NCBI RefSeq assembly: GCF_016918565.1
Contig: NZ_JAFFQD010000012.1
Coordinates: 54,451 to 118,450 of the forward strand
From: Desulfogranum marinum
GTDB taxonomy: Bacteria > Desulfobacterota > Desulfobulbia > Desulfobulbales > Desulfobulbaceae
DNA: 64,000 nucleotides
Direction: 5' to 3'
This document shows positions 26,407-34,358 of the stretch, piece by piece. A program made the position numbers and the translations under genes. The notes under the pieces are model-generated. The model was not told the DNA's origin. It did not search any database and saw nothing but the letters and a program-made list of their open reading frames with translations. Numbering within the stretch: the first letter of the stretch is position 1; each line of letters starts with the position of its first letter.

Positions 26407-26803
26407 CTTTCTACTCCTTTAGTTGAGTGATTAAAGGTTGGATGAATGAGATGGCGAGTGTAGATTTATCTGATTTATAATCAGAGTGTTATTTTACTTT
26501 TCATTTGTAACTGTAAATAGATGGCTGACCTTCTGCAAGGTGCCACTTACACGTAGTTACGTGATGATCATGTCGATCATTCCGCGCTGCTCTTTAACTT
26601 GTTGTGTGTTAACAAAGCCTCTGGATAACTCCTTGTAAGGGATGATGGCGCTGTCTTTTTAATAATAAAAAGATAATTTTTCAGTGTATACTGGGAAAGG
26701 TTCTCTTCGATAAGCAAAACCATTTTTTTTTGCTTTCCGTGACAATTGAAGTGTCTGTTTACCCATAGCATTTTTTGATACTATGTATATTGAGAATGTT
26801 GAT
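26407..26803. other. Divergent intergenic region between aquaporin and small zinc-ribbon gene
   Basis: No gene is evident. It probably holds two divergent promoters. A minus-strand open frame (26577-26771) has no ribosome binding site or family signature. Confidence 0.4.
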
Positions 26804-26977
26804 ATGACTAAGCCCAAAAAAATGTACTGCGAAGGCTGCGGGATAGAAATCGACCCTGATATAGAGCAAATGGTAGTGGCAGGCGGACAGTTATTTTGTA
26901 TCTGGTGCTGGAGCAATGATTGCTGTCGGGTCAGCAGGGATGCTGCTGAGGCAAAACAAAAGGAAGGAGACAACTAA
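26804..26977 (+). CDS. Small four-cysteine zinc-ribbon-like protein
   Basis: A 57-residue protein from ATG 26804 (GAGAA eight bases upstream; an earlier ATG at 26783 adds seven residues). Two CxxC knuckles, CEGCG and CIWC, are separated by a short acidic linker (IEIDPDIEQMVVAGGQLF), as in single zinc ribbons or LIM-like modules; a CC pair follows. The name and function are unknown. It is encoded convergent to the wtp operon with 6 bp between the ends. Confidence 0.6.
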   Translation: MTKPKKMYCEGCGIEIDPDIEQMVVAGGQLFCIWCWSNDCCRVSRDAAEAKQKEGDN

Positions 26978-26983
26978 AAAAGG

Positions 26984-28015
26984 CTAAAAGTAATGGACAG
27001 CATCCGGATGAAACCCAAGGTAAATCTGCTCGCCGATGGTTAAACCCTTGTCTCTAATGTTTCCTTTATCACCGTGAACAAGGAAAGTGCTGCCTTCACA
27101 GTCAATGGTCATTTCACAGCCAAAACCCTGCAGCGTCATCGATTGCAGGATTCCCCTGCCGACCATAAACCCGTCGGGAAAAGAATGAGTGGTACCGACG
27201 GTGATGTCCTCGGGACGAAGACCAACATTCCTGCCCTCTGATGTCTTTTCTGCATCTATTCTAAGCCCTGCAAAATATAAACTCCTCCCCTCCCGTTGCG
27301 GGGTGAATATATTTTGCATGCCCACAAACTCGCCGACTGCCTTATTTTTGGGGCGTTGAAAGACTTCTTCCACCGTGCCGGTCTGCTCCAGTATGCCCTT
27401 GCTTATCACTCCCACTGTATCAGCCAGATAAAATGCCTCGTTAAAATCATGGGTAACCATAAGAAAGGTGGTTGGAAGGGTTTCATGGAGCTGTCTGAGC
27501 AACCGCTGGATATCGCTGCGGAAACAGGGGTCTATTGCTGAGAGTGGTTCATCCAGCAAAAGCACCTGCGGCTGAATGGCCAGTGCGCGAGCAAGCGCCA
27601 CCCGTTGTTTTTCTCCTCCTGAGAGTTTGGTGGTTGATTTTTTGAGGTGGCGGGCCAATCCAAGGGTATCGATAATTCCGGCCAGCACCGCCTTGCTTGC
27701 TTTGGTTTTGTTTTTTTGATAGCGAAGGCCGAACTCAATGTTTTCCTGGACAGTCAAGTGTGGGAAAAGTGCCTGGTCCTGGTACACGATGCCGACTTGG
27801 CGATTTTCAGGAGCCACTCGGGTGACATCTTTACCAAATAAAAAGATATCTCCGCTATGCGGTTTCTGCAGGCCGGCGATGGACTCCAGGATGACGGTTT
27901 TGCCGGAACCGGTAGGGCCAAGAAGAATAAAAAATTCCTGTTGCTCTATGTGGAGGTCGATCGGTCCCAGGGTAAAATTGGGAAATTGGTATGTGAGCTG
28001 GTTAATTCGAATCAA
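26984..28015 (-). CDS. wtpC: Tungstate/molybdate ABC transporter ATP-binding protein (WtpC/ModC-like)
   Basis: A 343-residue CysA/ModC-type ATPase: Walker A (LGPTGSGKTVILE), signature KLSGGEKQRVALARAL, Walker B VLLLDEPLSAIDP, H-loop MVTHDFNEAFYLAD, and a C-terminal TOBE-like domain (NVGLRPEDITVG, ILQSMTLQGFGCEMTIDCEG). TTG 28015 is taken as the start: it overlaps the permease stop as TTGA with GGAAAG seven bases upstream, and matches where family members begin. A start at 28087 would overlap the permease by 76 bp. Third gene of wtpA-wtpB-wtpC. Confidence 0.88.
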   Translation of the reverse strand: MIRINQLTYQFPNFTLGPIDLHIEQQEFFILLGPTGSGKTVILESIAGLQKPHSGDIFLFGKDVTRVAPENRQVGIVYQDQALFPHLTVQENIEFGLRYQKNKTKASKAVLAGIIDTLGLARHLKKSTTKLSGGEKQRVALARALAIQPQVLLLDEPLSAIDPCFRSDIQRLLRQLHETLPTTFLMVTHDFNEAFYLADTVGVISKGILEQTGTVEEVFQRPKNKAVGEFVGMQNIFTPQREGRSLYFAGLRIDAEKTSEGRNVGLRPEDITVGTTHSFPDGFMVGRGILQSMTLQGFGCEMTIDCEGSTFLVHGDKGNIRDKGLTIGEQIYLGFHPDAVHYF

Positions 28016-28806
28016 TTTTTCTTTCCAATCGGTGAGGAGACTACTCGTAAAAGCAAGAACAAGACAAGGCAGATCAGGATAAGCCAAACCGCAACAGGCT
28101 GGGAGTATTTAAGGCCGTAGGCTGTAAATCGTTCATACATGAGAACCGGTGCAATCATAGGGTGATAAGCGACAATAACCACGGCACCGAATTCGCTGAT
28201 TGCTCTGGCCATGCTCATGATAAAGCCGGTTATCATATGCCGCCAGGTAAGCGGTACGGTAATCCGAAAAAAAGTAGCACTTTGTCCGGCACCAAGGCTT
28301 CTGGCTACCTGTTCCAGGCGGCAAGGGACTGCCTGGAAACCTGCCTTGGCCGTGTTGATATAGAACGGCAGAGCAACAAAGGTAAGTACGGTGATGATGC
28401 CGGTTTTCGTACCTAGGAGCTGGATGCCGATATCTTGGAAAAATTGTCCCAACCAGTGGTTTCTTCCTGAAAGGCTTAAAATGGCAATGCCGATCACCGG
28501 GTGGGGAATCATTATTGGCAGGTCAATCATGGATTCAACAACCTTTTTGCCGGTAAAGTCGGTGCGGGCAAGCAGGTAGGCCATGGGGGTGCCGAAAATG
28601 AAAGAGATTGCTGCTGCAGAGGCAGAGCAGGTAAGCGACAAAAAGATTGCCGACCTGACCTCTTCATCGGCAATGGTTTCTCGTAGGTCATTCCAGGAAG
28701 GTTGGGAAACCATTTCAAACAGTGGCAGCAGGATAAAAAGCAGAACCATCGTCCCTGCTGCTATACAAAGCGGGGTAAAAAGGCGTAAGTTGTACTTTTG
28801 GGTCAA
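28012..28806 (-). CDS. wtpB: Tungstate/molybdate ABC transporter permease (WtpB/TupB/ModB-like)
   Basis: A 264-residue permease with about six membrane helices and the EAA-type loop SLGAGQSATFFRITVPLTWRHMITG. LSLTCSASAAAISFIFGTPMAYLLAR and DLPIMIPHPVIGIAIL are typical of molybdate/tungstate permeases. The start is TTG 28806 with GGAG seven bases upstream. It forms the oxyanion channel with the ATPase encoded by the overlapping next gene. Confidence 0.9.
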   Translation of the reverse strand: MTQKYNLRLFTPLCIAAGTMVLLFILLPLFEMVSQPSWNDLRETIADEEVRSAIFLSLTCSASAAAISFIFGTPMAYLLARTDFTGKKVVESMIDLPIMIPHPVIGIAILSLSGRNHWLGQFFQDIGIQLLGTKTGIITVLTFVALPFYINTAKAGFQAVPCRLEQVARSLGAGQSATFFRITVPLTWRHMITGFIMSMARAISEFGAVVIVAYHPMIAPVLMYERFTAYGLKYSQPVAVWLILICLVLFLLLRVVSSPIGKKN

Positions 28807-28821
28807 AATTGTTCTCCGATC

Positions 28822-28854
28822 GACCTGCCGGGAAATTTATCTCCCCGGCAGGTC
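28822..28854 (-). terminator. Intercistronic hairpin between wtpA and wtpB
   Basis: GACCTGCCGGG pairs perfectly with CCCGGCAGGTC around an 11-base loop, 16 bases before the wtpB start. It probably stabilises the wtpA message or partially terminates, so that binding protein exceeds permease. Confidence 0.65.
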
Positions 28855-28898
28855 TGCTCGTACATTCGGATAGAAAGTGATGGATTTTTACGATGTCA

Positions 28899-29879
28899 TC
28901 AATTCTTCACTTCTACTAATGCCTGCATTCCCTCAGAAAGTTTGCCTTTCATTTCCTCGGAAGCAATTCGAGCTGGAATAAAAGGAGGCTGTCCCATTTC
29001 CTTGAGTACTGCCATGCCACCGTTGGGGTCCAAAAGGTACTGGAGAAACATATCTGCTGCTTGTGGATTTGGTGCATTTTTCAACAGGGTGATGCCATAG
29101 GTTATGGACTTGCCTTTTCTTTCGATGGTTGTTCCAGGCTTTTTACCACTAACTTCGACGGTTGCATTTTTGTAAAAATCGTTATGGCTGTAATCGCTGA
29201 GGTTTATCTGGTTATCCAGGGTTACATATTTCAAGTTATGCTGTACTGCAACAGAGAGGTATTCCCAGGCATAGTCCATGTTGCCGGATTGGAGCAGGGA
29301 AATCAGCTCTACTGATTTGGGACGAACCCACTGCTTTTTACGTTGCTCGATCAAGGTATTGTAGAGCCCTTCTTTTTTGTAATATTTCTCAGCAAGCTGG
29401 AGAACCATCAGGCTTCGGTAGCCGCATGGATCAAGATTAGGATCTGAGTGGCCCCAGACCACATCAGGTTTGGTAAGAATTTCTGTCCAGTTTTTGCTGT
29501 TGATTTCATCAGCATATTTACTTTTGTCAGTATAGCAGAGGACCATCTGATTGGTGGCAAATCGGATGTTGACATCGGCAAAATTAGGAATGAGGTTTTT
29601 GTCAATAACCACATAGTCAGCAGAAGCCATGATATCGGCTGGTTTGCCCAGTTCGGAAATCATGCGGGCCATCTTGGTGCTGCCGCCAAATTCGCGGAGG
29701 ACATCAATGGTCGGATGCTGTGCTTCAAATTGTTTTTCGATTTTTTTGAACGGAACGGAAAGGCTGCCGGCATGGAAAATAATCAGTTTTTCTTTGTCTG
29801 CGGCAAGTGAGGGCTGGACAAACAAAAGTGTTACGGCCAATGCAAGGCAGTAGTGGAAGATGGTGTTTTGTTTCGGCAT
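28899..29879 (-). CDS. wtpA: Tungstate/molybdate ABC transporter substrate-binding protein (WtpA-like)
   Basis: A 326-residue secreted binding protein: signal peptide (FHYCLALAVTLLFVQPSLAA), then LIIFHAGSLSVPFKKIEKQFE, REFGGSTKMARMISELGKPADIMASADY, NQMVLCYTDKSKY and DPNLDPCGYRSLM, all landmarks of the WtpA branch rather than ModA. WtpA binds tungstate and molybdate with octahedral coordination. ATG 29879 is preferred to the one four codons upstream because GGAG lies seven bases before it. Tungsten or molybdenum would feed formate dehydrogenases or aldehyde oxidoreductases. Confidence 0.9.
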   Translation of the reverse strand: MPKQNTIFHYCLALAVTLLFVQPSLAADKEKLIIFHAGSLSVPFKKIEKQFEAQHPTIDVLREFGGSTKMARMISELGKPADIMASADYVVIDKNLIPNFADVNIRFATNQMVLCYTDKSKYADEINSKNWTEILTKPDVVWGHSDPNLDPCGYRSLMVLQLAEKYYKKEGLYNTLIEQRKKQWVRPKSVELISLLQSGNMDYAWEYLSVAVQHNLKYVTLDNQINLSDYSHNDFYKNATVEVSGKKPGTTIERKGKSITYGITLLKNAPNPQAADMFLQYLLDPNGGMAVLKEMGQPPFIPARIASEEMKGKLSEGMQALVEVKN

Positions 29880-29891
29880 ACTATACTCCAT

Positions 29892-30140
29892 TAAATAGAT
29901 ATGGTGGATGGGGGTATCTGTTAATTCGAAGCACGGTATAATTGAAGGAACTCAGGGGTCAAGTAAAAAGAGTATATGCACATAAAAAAGGAAAAATGTT
30001 ACCATCGTTAACTAGTAATAACAGGTTAACCGGAGGCCGCCGTTTACAGCTTAAGGGTACATTGAAACAATCAGTTTTTCGATCAGGCCTGGTATGTGTA
30101 GGTTTACCATGTTGGAAATGGGGCCTTTTCTAAGGCAAAT
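29892..30140. other. Region upstream of wtpA with a possible operator
   Basis: A paired CGTTAAC/GTTAACCG arrangement (about 30006-30032) lies upstream of wtpA and could bind a metal-oxyanion regulator, but it does not match the ModE consensus that I know. No gene is recognised. Confidence 0.3.
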
Positions 30141-30314
30141 TTGAACGAACATTCTACCCGGTCAACAGGCTCAATTATCGGTCTCTATAAAAGGCGTGCG
30201 GAAATAACCCACAGTGCATTCAACGGCCCATGGCTCAAAGAAGACAGTGGTGGTCGGGGAATGTTGCACGAAGACTGTGCAGGTATTTTGGCCTACGATG
30301 ATGGTATATTGTGA
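30141..30314 (+). CDS. Possible small protein or gene fragment, unrecognised
   Basis: A 57-codon frame from TTG 30141 (AAGG six bases upstream) to TGA 30314 has protein-like composition (SIIGLYKRRAEITHSAF, GRGMLHEDCAGILAYDDG) and stays open to 30105. I do not recognise it. It might be the 3' remnant of a larger gene or a small ORF starting with TTG. Confidence 0.3.
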   Translation: MNEHSTRSTGSIIGLYKRRAEITHSAFNGPWLKEDSGGRGMLHEDCAGILAYDDGIL

Positions 30315-30474
30315 CTAAGAGTGGTTAGGTGTGGCTAAGGGGAAAGTTTTTGGTGAAATTCGTTGCCACAACGAAAAAAATGCTATGGAGAAGGTGCGTA
30401 GAACTTTTCCAATCCCGTACAAGGGGATGGACATGGTCAGCCAAGGCTGTCGGCCAAGACTGGCCATGTTTTTC

Positions 30475-30663
30475 TCAGTCGTTTGTGATGCATCCAGCTG
30501 GGCACGAAGCAATAGCCTCTTCAACGCAATCTGCGCTTGTGTCAGCACCTTCAATTATAAATGCTTTGGTTTCATCATCGTCAAAACCGAAAACTTCGGG
30601 ACATGCTTCAACGCATGCTTCACAACCGATACATTCTTCTTGGTCAAGCTGTAATTCTGCCAT
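30475..30663 (-). CDS. Single-cluster [4Fe-4S] ferredoxin
   Basis: A 62-residue acidic ferredoxin. The cluster ligands are in CIGCEACVEACPEVF (C-x2-C-x2-C with three Cys, then C4 of the second CP pattern: ASCPAG near the C-terminus). This single-cluster layout with a bridging acidic middle is typical of Desulfovibrio ferredoxin I and related sulfate-reducer proteins. GGAGG lies eight bases before the ATG. It carries low-potential electrons; no partner gene lies alongside. Confidence 0.9.
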   Translation of the reverse strand: MAELQLDQEECIGCEACVEACPEVFGFDDDETKAFIIEGADTSADCVEEAIASCPAGCITND

Positions 30664-31176
30664 GGATAATACCTCCGATAGAGTTTAATAAGTTCCATTC
30701 AACACGTGTTGGATGGAGAAAATTTTATAAATACGATAAACGTATACATCAACCTTTATCCAAATGCCAACAGTCTTTTATCTTGTCCGGTTTGTATAAC
30801 GTCTTTTGGAGTTTATCAAGTGGGTGGTTTCGAGTTTACTTCCAAGGCTGGTCCTTCATTAACGGCTGTTGGTGGAGCATGAAAAAATATCGGCCCTTGT
30901 TTGCTTTTCGCCCCGACTTTTCATCACTTTAGGCGGCGTCAGGTTCAAATTTTTTGGTTGATCCGCCGGCAGGATTATACCACGACGACGAGGGACAAAA
31001 CCGTCACCGTGGCAGGCTTTACATCTATCGGAGATGTTTAGTCTGTGCTTTTGGCGGGAGCTTTTATTCGTCGAAAAAGAGGTGTATGTTTTGGTTGTAA
31101 AGTGAATAAAATAAGGTGATATTGGTCGTAGTCTTAATAAAATTAAATTTAGCCTGTGTTGCTTGGTACGGGGATT
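30664..31176. other. Intergenic region with a partial MITE end
   Basis: A degenerate family A end (CCCGACTTTTCATCA, then AGGCGGCGTCAGGTTCAAAT) occurs at 30912-30950, as in copy A2, but no second end is seen. A minus-strand frame with CKACHGDG (about 30990-31010) resembles a heme or zinc motif but lacks any other support. Confidence 0.45.
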
Positions 31177-31647
31177 ATGGCCTTTGATAAAATAGATATC
31201 CAAATTTTGAACATATTGCAGCAAGATGGGCGGATCACCAATACAAAATTAGCAAAGGAAATTGGCATTTCCCCTCCTGCAATGCTGGAACGGGTCAGGA
31301 GACTGGAATCTTTCGGAGTAATAGATAGATATGCTGCCATTCTGGATCGTGAAAAGGCAGGGTTTGGCCTGCTGGCAATCATTATTGTCAGTCTGAGCCT
31401 GCACCAGATATCTTCTTTGCAGGTTGTGAAGGAGCGGCTGATTGAATTGGAGGAAGTACTCGAATGTCTGCAGCTGACCGGTGATGTGGATTTTTTGCTG
31501 AAAGTGGCCATCAAGGACATGAAAACCTACACGGCGTTTATCAACGACAAGCTATCCCATATCCCTGGTATTCAAAATATCAAAACGTCCTTTGTGCTCG
31601 ATACGCTGAAATCGGAAACCATGCTCCACATGCATCTGGAAGGTTAA
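31177..31647 (+). CDS. Lrp/AsnC-family transcriptional regulator
   Basis: A 156-residue Lrp/AsnC protein: helix-turn-helix at the N-terminus (FDKIDIQILNILQQDGRITNTKLAKEIGISPPAMLERVRRLES) and a RAM/ACT-like sensor domain after it (LIELEEVLECLQLTGDVDFLLKVAI, IPGIQNIKTSFVL). Family members sense amino acids. ATG 31177 is chosen, with GGGG five bases upstream; an ATG seven codons earlier is possible. It lies upstream of the ilvBN operon on the same strand but has its own terminator, so it may regulate rather than belong to that operon. Confidence 0.9.
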   Translation: MAFDKIDIQILNILQQDGRITNTKLAKEIGISPPAMLERVRRLESFGVIDRYAAILDREKAGFGLLAIIIVSLSLHQISSLQVVKERLIELEEVLECLQLTGDVDFLLKVAIKDMKTYTAFINDKLSHIPGIQNIKTSFVLDTLKSETMLHMHLEG

Positions 31648-31648
31648 A

Positions 31649-31682
31649 AAAAGCATGCTGCTTATAAGGCAGCATGCTTTTA
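31649..31682 (+). terminator. Intrinsic terminator of the Lrp/AsnC gene
   Basis: AAGCATGCTGC and GCAGCATGCTT pair around TTATAAG and are followed by a T run; an A run lies on the other side, so it could also work from the opposite strand. It lies directly after the stop codon. Confidence 0.85.
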
Positions 31683-32054
31683 CTTGTATAGGCGAATAAG
31701 TTACGGAAGGCTGGTAATGCTACCAGCGCTCAGTACCTACAATTTGATTCACATTGGGACAGGATTTTTTTTCAGATGCGGAAAGGTTTTCAAATCTCTT
31801 TTCGTTGCTTAATTTTCTTAAACTAAGGATGTAGTAGTTTGTTGCAAGTGTTGTGTTTTACACTTTTTCGCATATGCTTAGAATTGTTTCGTTTTTTTGT
31901 GGAAGTTTTCGTTACCCCACCACGGAGAAGAGGAGGATGAGGGCAGGGCTTTTGTCGCGAGCGGTGATTTTTTCTTCTTGACGCAGCCCGGCAAGCTTGG
32001 TATCGATAATTTTCACATACAGTAACAATAACCCATATACAAAGGCGTTTTCGC
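31683..32054. other. Region upstream of the ilv leader
   Basis: A possible promoter lies at about 31979-32007 (TTGACG, 17 bases, then TATCGA) upstream of the leader peptide. No gene is recognised in the rest. Confidence 0.4.
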
Positions 32055-32165
32055 ATGTCCCACAACCTGTTTTCCACTCTCAACATAGCTGATTTTACAA
32101 AGCTGTTTGTAGTGGTAGCAGTGGTCGTCGTGGTGATTATTAATGTGAGGAGCGAGGCGCCGTAG
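32055..32165 (+). CDS. ilvBN leader peptide (Val/Ile-rich attenuator peptide)
   Basis: A 36-residue ORF from ATG 32055 (AAAGGCG upstream) to TAG 32165. The middle has the run FVVVAVVVVVIINV, nine Val and two Ile in 13 residues, just before the stop; it resembles the enterobacterial ilvBN leader IvbL in length, Val run and end (SEAP here, a short N-A-P-type tail there). Ribosome stalling at Val codons under valine shortage would expose the GGCGCCG segment next to the stop codon for antitermination. Too short for ordinary gene finding, but supported by the attenuator downstream and the identity of the operon. Confidence 0.88.
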   Translation: MSHNLFSTLNIADFTKLFVVVAVVVVVIINVRSEAP

Positions 32166-32226
32166 CGGTTACTGAAAATAGTTTTTTAACCCCTGTCGGC
32201 GCCAGCCGGCGGGGGTTTTTTTTTGC
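32156..32226 (+). promoter_or_regulatory. ilvBN transcription attenuator (antiterminator and terminator)
   Basis: The terminator stem (about 32188-32215; AACCCC-tgt-CGGC ... GCCG-gc-GGGGTT) ends in a run of nine T. GGCGCCG at 32156-32162, just before the leader stop, is perfectly complementary to CGGCGCC at 32197-32203, part of the terminator's 5' arm. A ribosome reaching the stop covers 32156-32162 and lets the terminator form; one stalled on the Val codons leaves it free and blocks termination. Confidence 0.88.
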
Positions 32227-32275
32227 TCCCGCAAAGGCAGCCGACAGCCAAACATGGAAAAAGAGGAGGTGTGTC

Positions 32276-33958
32276 ATGGAGCAGTTAACAGGAGCAGAAC
32301 TGACCATAAGGCTGTTGGAGGAGTATGGAATCGAGACCATTGCAGGTATTCCCGGTGGTGCTAACCTGCCCTTATACGATGCCCTTTCGCGTTCTTCGCG
32401 GATTCGGCATGTACTGGCAAGGCATGAGCAGGGTGCAGGATTTATCGCTCAGGGAATGGCCAGATCAAGCGGGAAGCCGGCTGTCTGTTTTGCGACCTCC
32501 GGTCCCGGAGCAACCAATATCGTCACTGCCCTTGCCGATGCCAATCTGGATTCGATTCCGGTGATCTGTATAACCGGTCAGGTTCCATTGTCCATGATTG
32601 GTACAGATGCCTTTCAGGAGGTGGATGTTTATGGGTTGACCATTCCCATTACCAAGCATAATTTCCTTGTCCGCTCAGCTCAGGATCTGTTGCGGATTAT
32701 CCCTGAAGCATTCCATATTGCAACTACCGGTCGGCCAGGTCCTGTGCTTATTGATATCCCAAAAGATGTACAGCTCGATATCGTTGACATAGAAGAACTG
32801 CCCATCCCTGCATCTGCTGTTGTCTCTGTTGTTCACAGCCAGGATGATCTGACCCTGGCTGCTGCGATGATTAACAACGCCAAAAGGCCCGTGTTCTATG
32901 TGGGGGGAGGGATTGTACATAGTGATGCGGGTGCTGTTGCCCGTTTTTTTGCAGAGAAGAACAGCTTGCCGACCACTATGACGCTGATGGGGCTTGGTGT
33001 TATTCCACCTGAGCATGATCTGTTTATGGGGATGTTAGGTATGCATGCCGCCCGTTCCACCAATATGATGCTTGACGAGTGCGATCTTCTGATAGCTGCC
33101 GGAGTCAGATTTGATGATCGGGCGACAGGGAAAATCGGCGAGTTTTGTCCTGAGGCAAGGATTATCCACATTGATATTGACCCCTGTGAAATCTGTAAGC
33201 TCAAAGAGGCGCACGTCGGCTTGGTTGGCGACATCCGTGACACTCTGGACCGTTTGCTGCCCCTTGTCGAGAGTAGAGCGAGATCATCGTGGAATCAACA
33301 CATACAACTGCTCCGCGCCAGGCATCCGTTTTTCTGTTCTGAAAATTTTGACTTCAGCAGTCCCTATGGAATCATTATGCGGATCGCCGAGATTGTAGGT
33401 GAGGATGCCATTGTGGCAACAGATGTGGGCAAGCATCAGATGTGGACCGCCCAGGTGTATCCCTTTAATCGAACGCGCCGGTTCTTGACCTCAGGTGGTC
33501 TCGGCACCATGGGATTCGGCTTGCCGACAGCCATAGGTGCGGCTTTGGAAAATCCAGATAAAACAGTGGTCTGTATTACCGGCGACGGTAGTATTATGAT
33601 GAATATTCAGGAACTGGCGACCGCTGTAGAGCATGATGTGAATGTCAAGGTGATTGTCCTCAACAATCAATCGCTTGGTCTGGTTCGTCAGCAGCAGAAA
33701 TTATTTTATAACGAACATATCTTTGCGTCAGAGTATGAGCACCAGGTTGATTTAGCTACCATTGCCAAGGGATTTGGAATGAAGTCATTTGATGCGCGCG
33801 ACACCCTGGTTCTCGACGAATTACTCACCGTTGCCCTGCAGACGCCTGGACCCAGTCTGATAAATATTCCGATAAGTATAGATGAAGAGGTCTACCCCAT
33901 TGTCCCACCGGGTGCAGCCAACTCTGTTATGATTGGAGGGAATTATGAGTGCGCATAA
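32276..33958 (+). CDS. ilvB: Acetolactate synthase large subunit (AHAS I-type)
   Basis: A 560-residue thiamine-diphosphate enzyme, the first committed step of branched-chain amino acid synthesis. Features: IAGIPGGANLPLYDAL, RHEQGAGFIAQGMAR (conserved catalytic Glu), central NAD/FAD-like domain, and the ThDP motif GDGSIMMNIQELATA...NNQSLG. The text closely resembles enterobacterial IlvB (AHAS I): RHEQGAGFIAQGMAR, CITGQVPLSMIGTDAFQEVD. GAGGAGG lies seven bases upstream. It overlaps ilvN by 14 bp and is preceded by an attenuator. Confidence 0.95.
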   Translation: MEQLTGAELTIRLLEEYGIETIAGIPGGANLPLYDALSRSSRIRHVLARHEQGAGFIAQGMARSSGKPAVCFATSGPGATNIVTALADANLDSIPVICITGQVPLSMIGTDAFQEVDVYGLTIPITKHNFLVRSAQDLLRIIPEAFHIATTGRPGPVLIDIPKDVQLDIVDIEELPIPASAVVSVVHSQDDLTLAAAMINNAKRPVFYVGGGIVHSDAGAVARFFAEKNSLPTTMTLMGLGVIPPEHDLFMGMLGMHAARSTNMMLDECDLLIAAGVRFDDRATGKIGEFCPEARIIHIDIDPCEICKLKEAHVGLVGDIRDTLDRLLPLVESRARSSWNQHIQLLRARHPFFCSENFDFSSPYGIIMRIAEIVGEDAIVATDVGKHQMWTAQVYPFNRTRRFLTSGGLGTMGFGLPTAIGAALENPDKTVVCITGDGSIMMNIQELATAVEHDVNVKVIVLNNQSLGLVRQQQKLFYNEHIFASEYEHQVDLATIAKGFGMKSFDARDTLVLDELLTVALQTPGPSLINIPISIDEEVYPIVPPGAANSVMIGGNYECA

Positions 33959-34241
33959 CAATCAGCCCATTGCCGTTTTGGAACTGCTTGTCCGTAATCA
34001 CCCCGGCGTGATGTCTCATGTATGCGGCTTGTTTTCCAGGCGCGCCTATAATGTGGAGGGGATTGTCTGTTTACCGGTTGCTACCGGCGAAACCAGCAAG
34101 ATCTACTTGCAGGTGAGGGAGGAAGAACGGCTGGACCAGATAATGAAACAGATACAAAAACTTTCAGATGTGGAAGGAGTGGTTCGATACACCGGCGATC
34201 ATCCTGTATTTACAGGTTTAGCAACGTACTTTACCTGTTAG
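33945..34241 (+). CDS. ilvN: Acetolactate synthase small subunit, short IlvN (AHAS I-type)
   Basis: A 98-residue single-ACT-domain subunit: LELLVRNHPGVMSHVCGLFSRR and NVEGIVCLPV. This short form is characteristic of enterobacterial IlvN (about 96 residues), unlike the ~160-residue IlvH type common elsewhere. ATG 33945 is chosen (GGAGGG upstream); it overlaps the ilvB stop by 14 bp. It confers valine feedback inhibition on its large subunit in the enterobacterial case. Confidence 0.93.
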   Translation: MSAHNNQPIAVLELLVRNHPGVMSHVCGLFSRRAYNVEGIVCLPVATGETSKIYLQVREEERLDQIMKQIQKLSDVEGVVRYTGDHPVFTGLATYFTC

Positions 34242-34297
34242 CATTTACCGTTTATTGAAGCAGGTTGATGTTGCTGCTGAGTGCACTCGTTATCTGT

Positions 34298-34331
34298 CTG
34301 CCACCGGTGAAGAGTATTTCACCGGTGGCAG
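34298..34331 (+). terminator. Hairpin downstream of ilvN
   Basis: CTGCCACCGGTGAA pairs perfectly with TTCACCGGTGGCAG around six bases. It is the only hairpin between the convergent ilvN and SIMPL genes. No T run follows, so it may need a protein factor. Confidence 0.6.
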
Positions 34332-34358
34332 CAGAGAGTGAAATGGATGACCGCTTTG

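Noticed and set aside
30859..31224. A minus-strand frame with CKACHGDG, like a c-type heme (CxxCH) or DnaJ-type motif.
   Set aside because: No signal peptide, no second motif, overlap with the Lrp/AsnC gene start and a MITE end inside it; probably chance.
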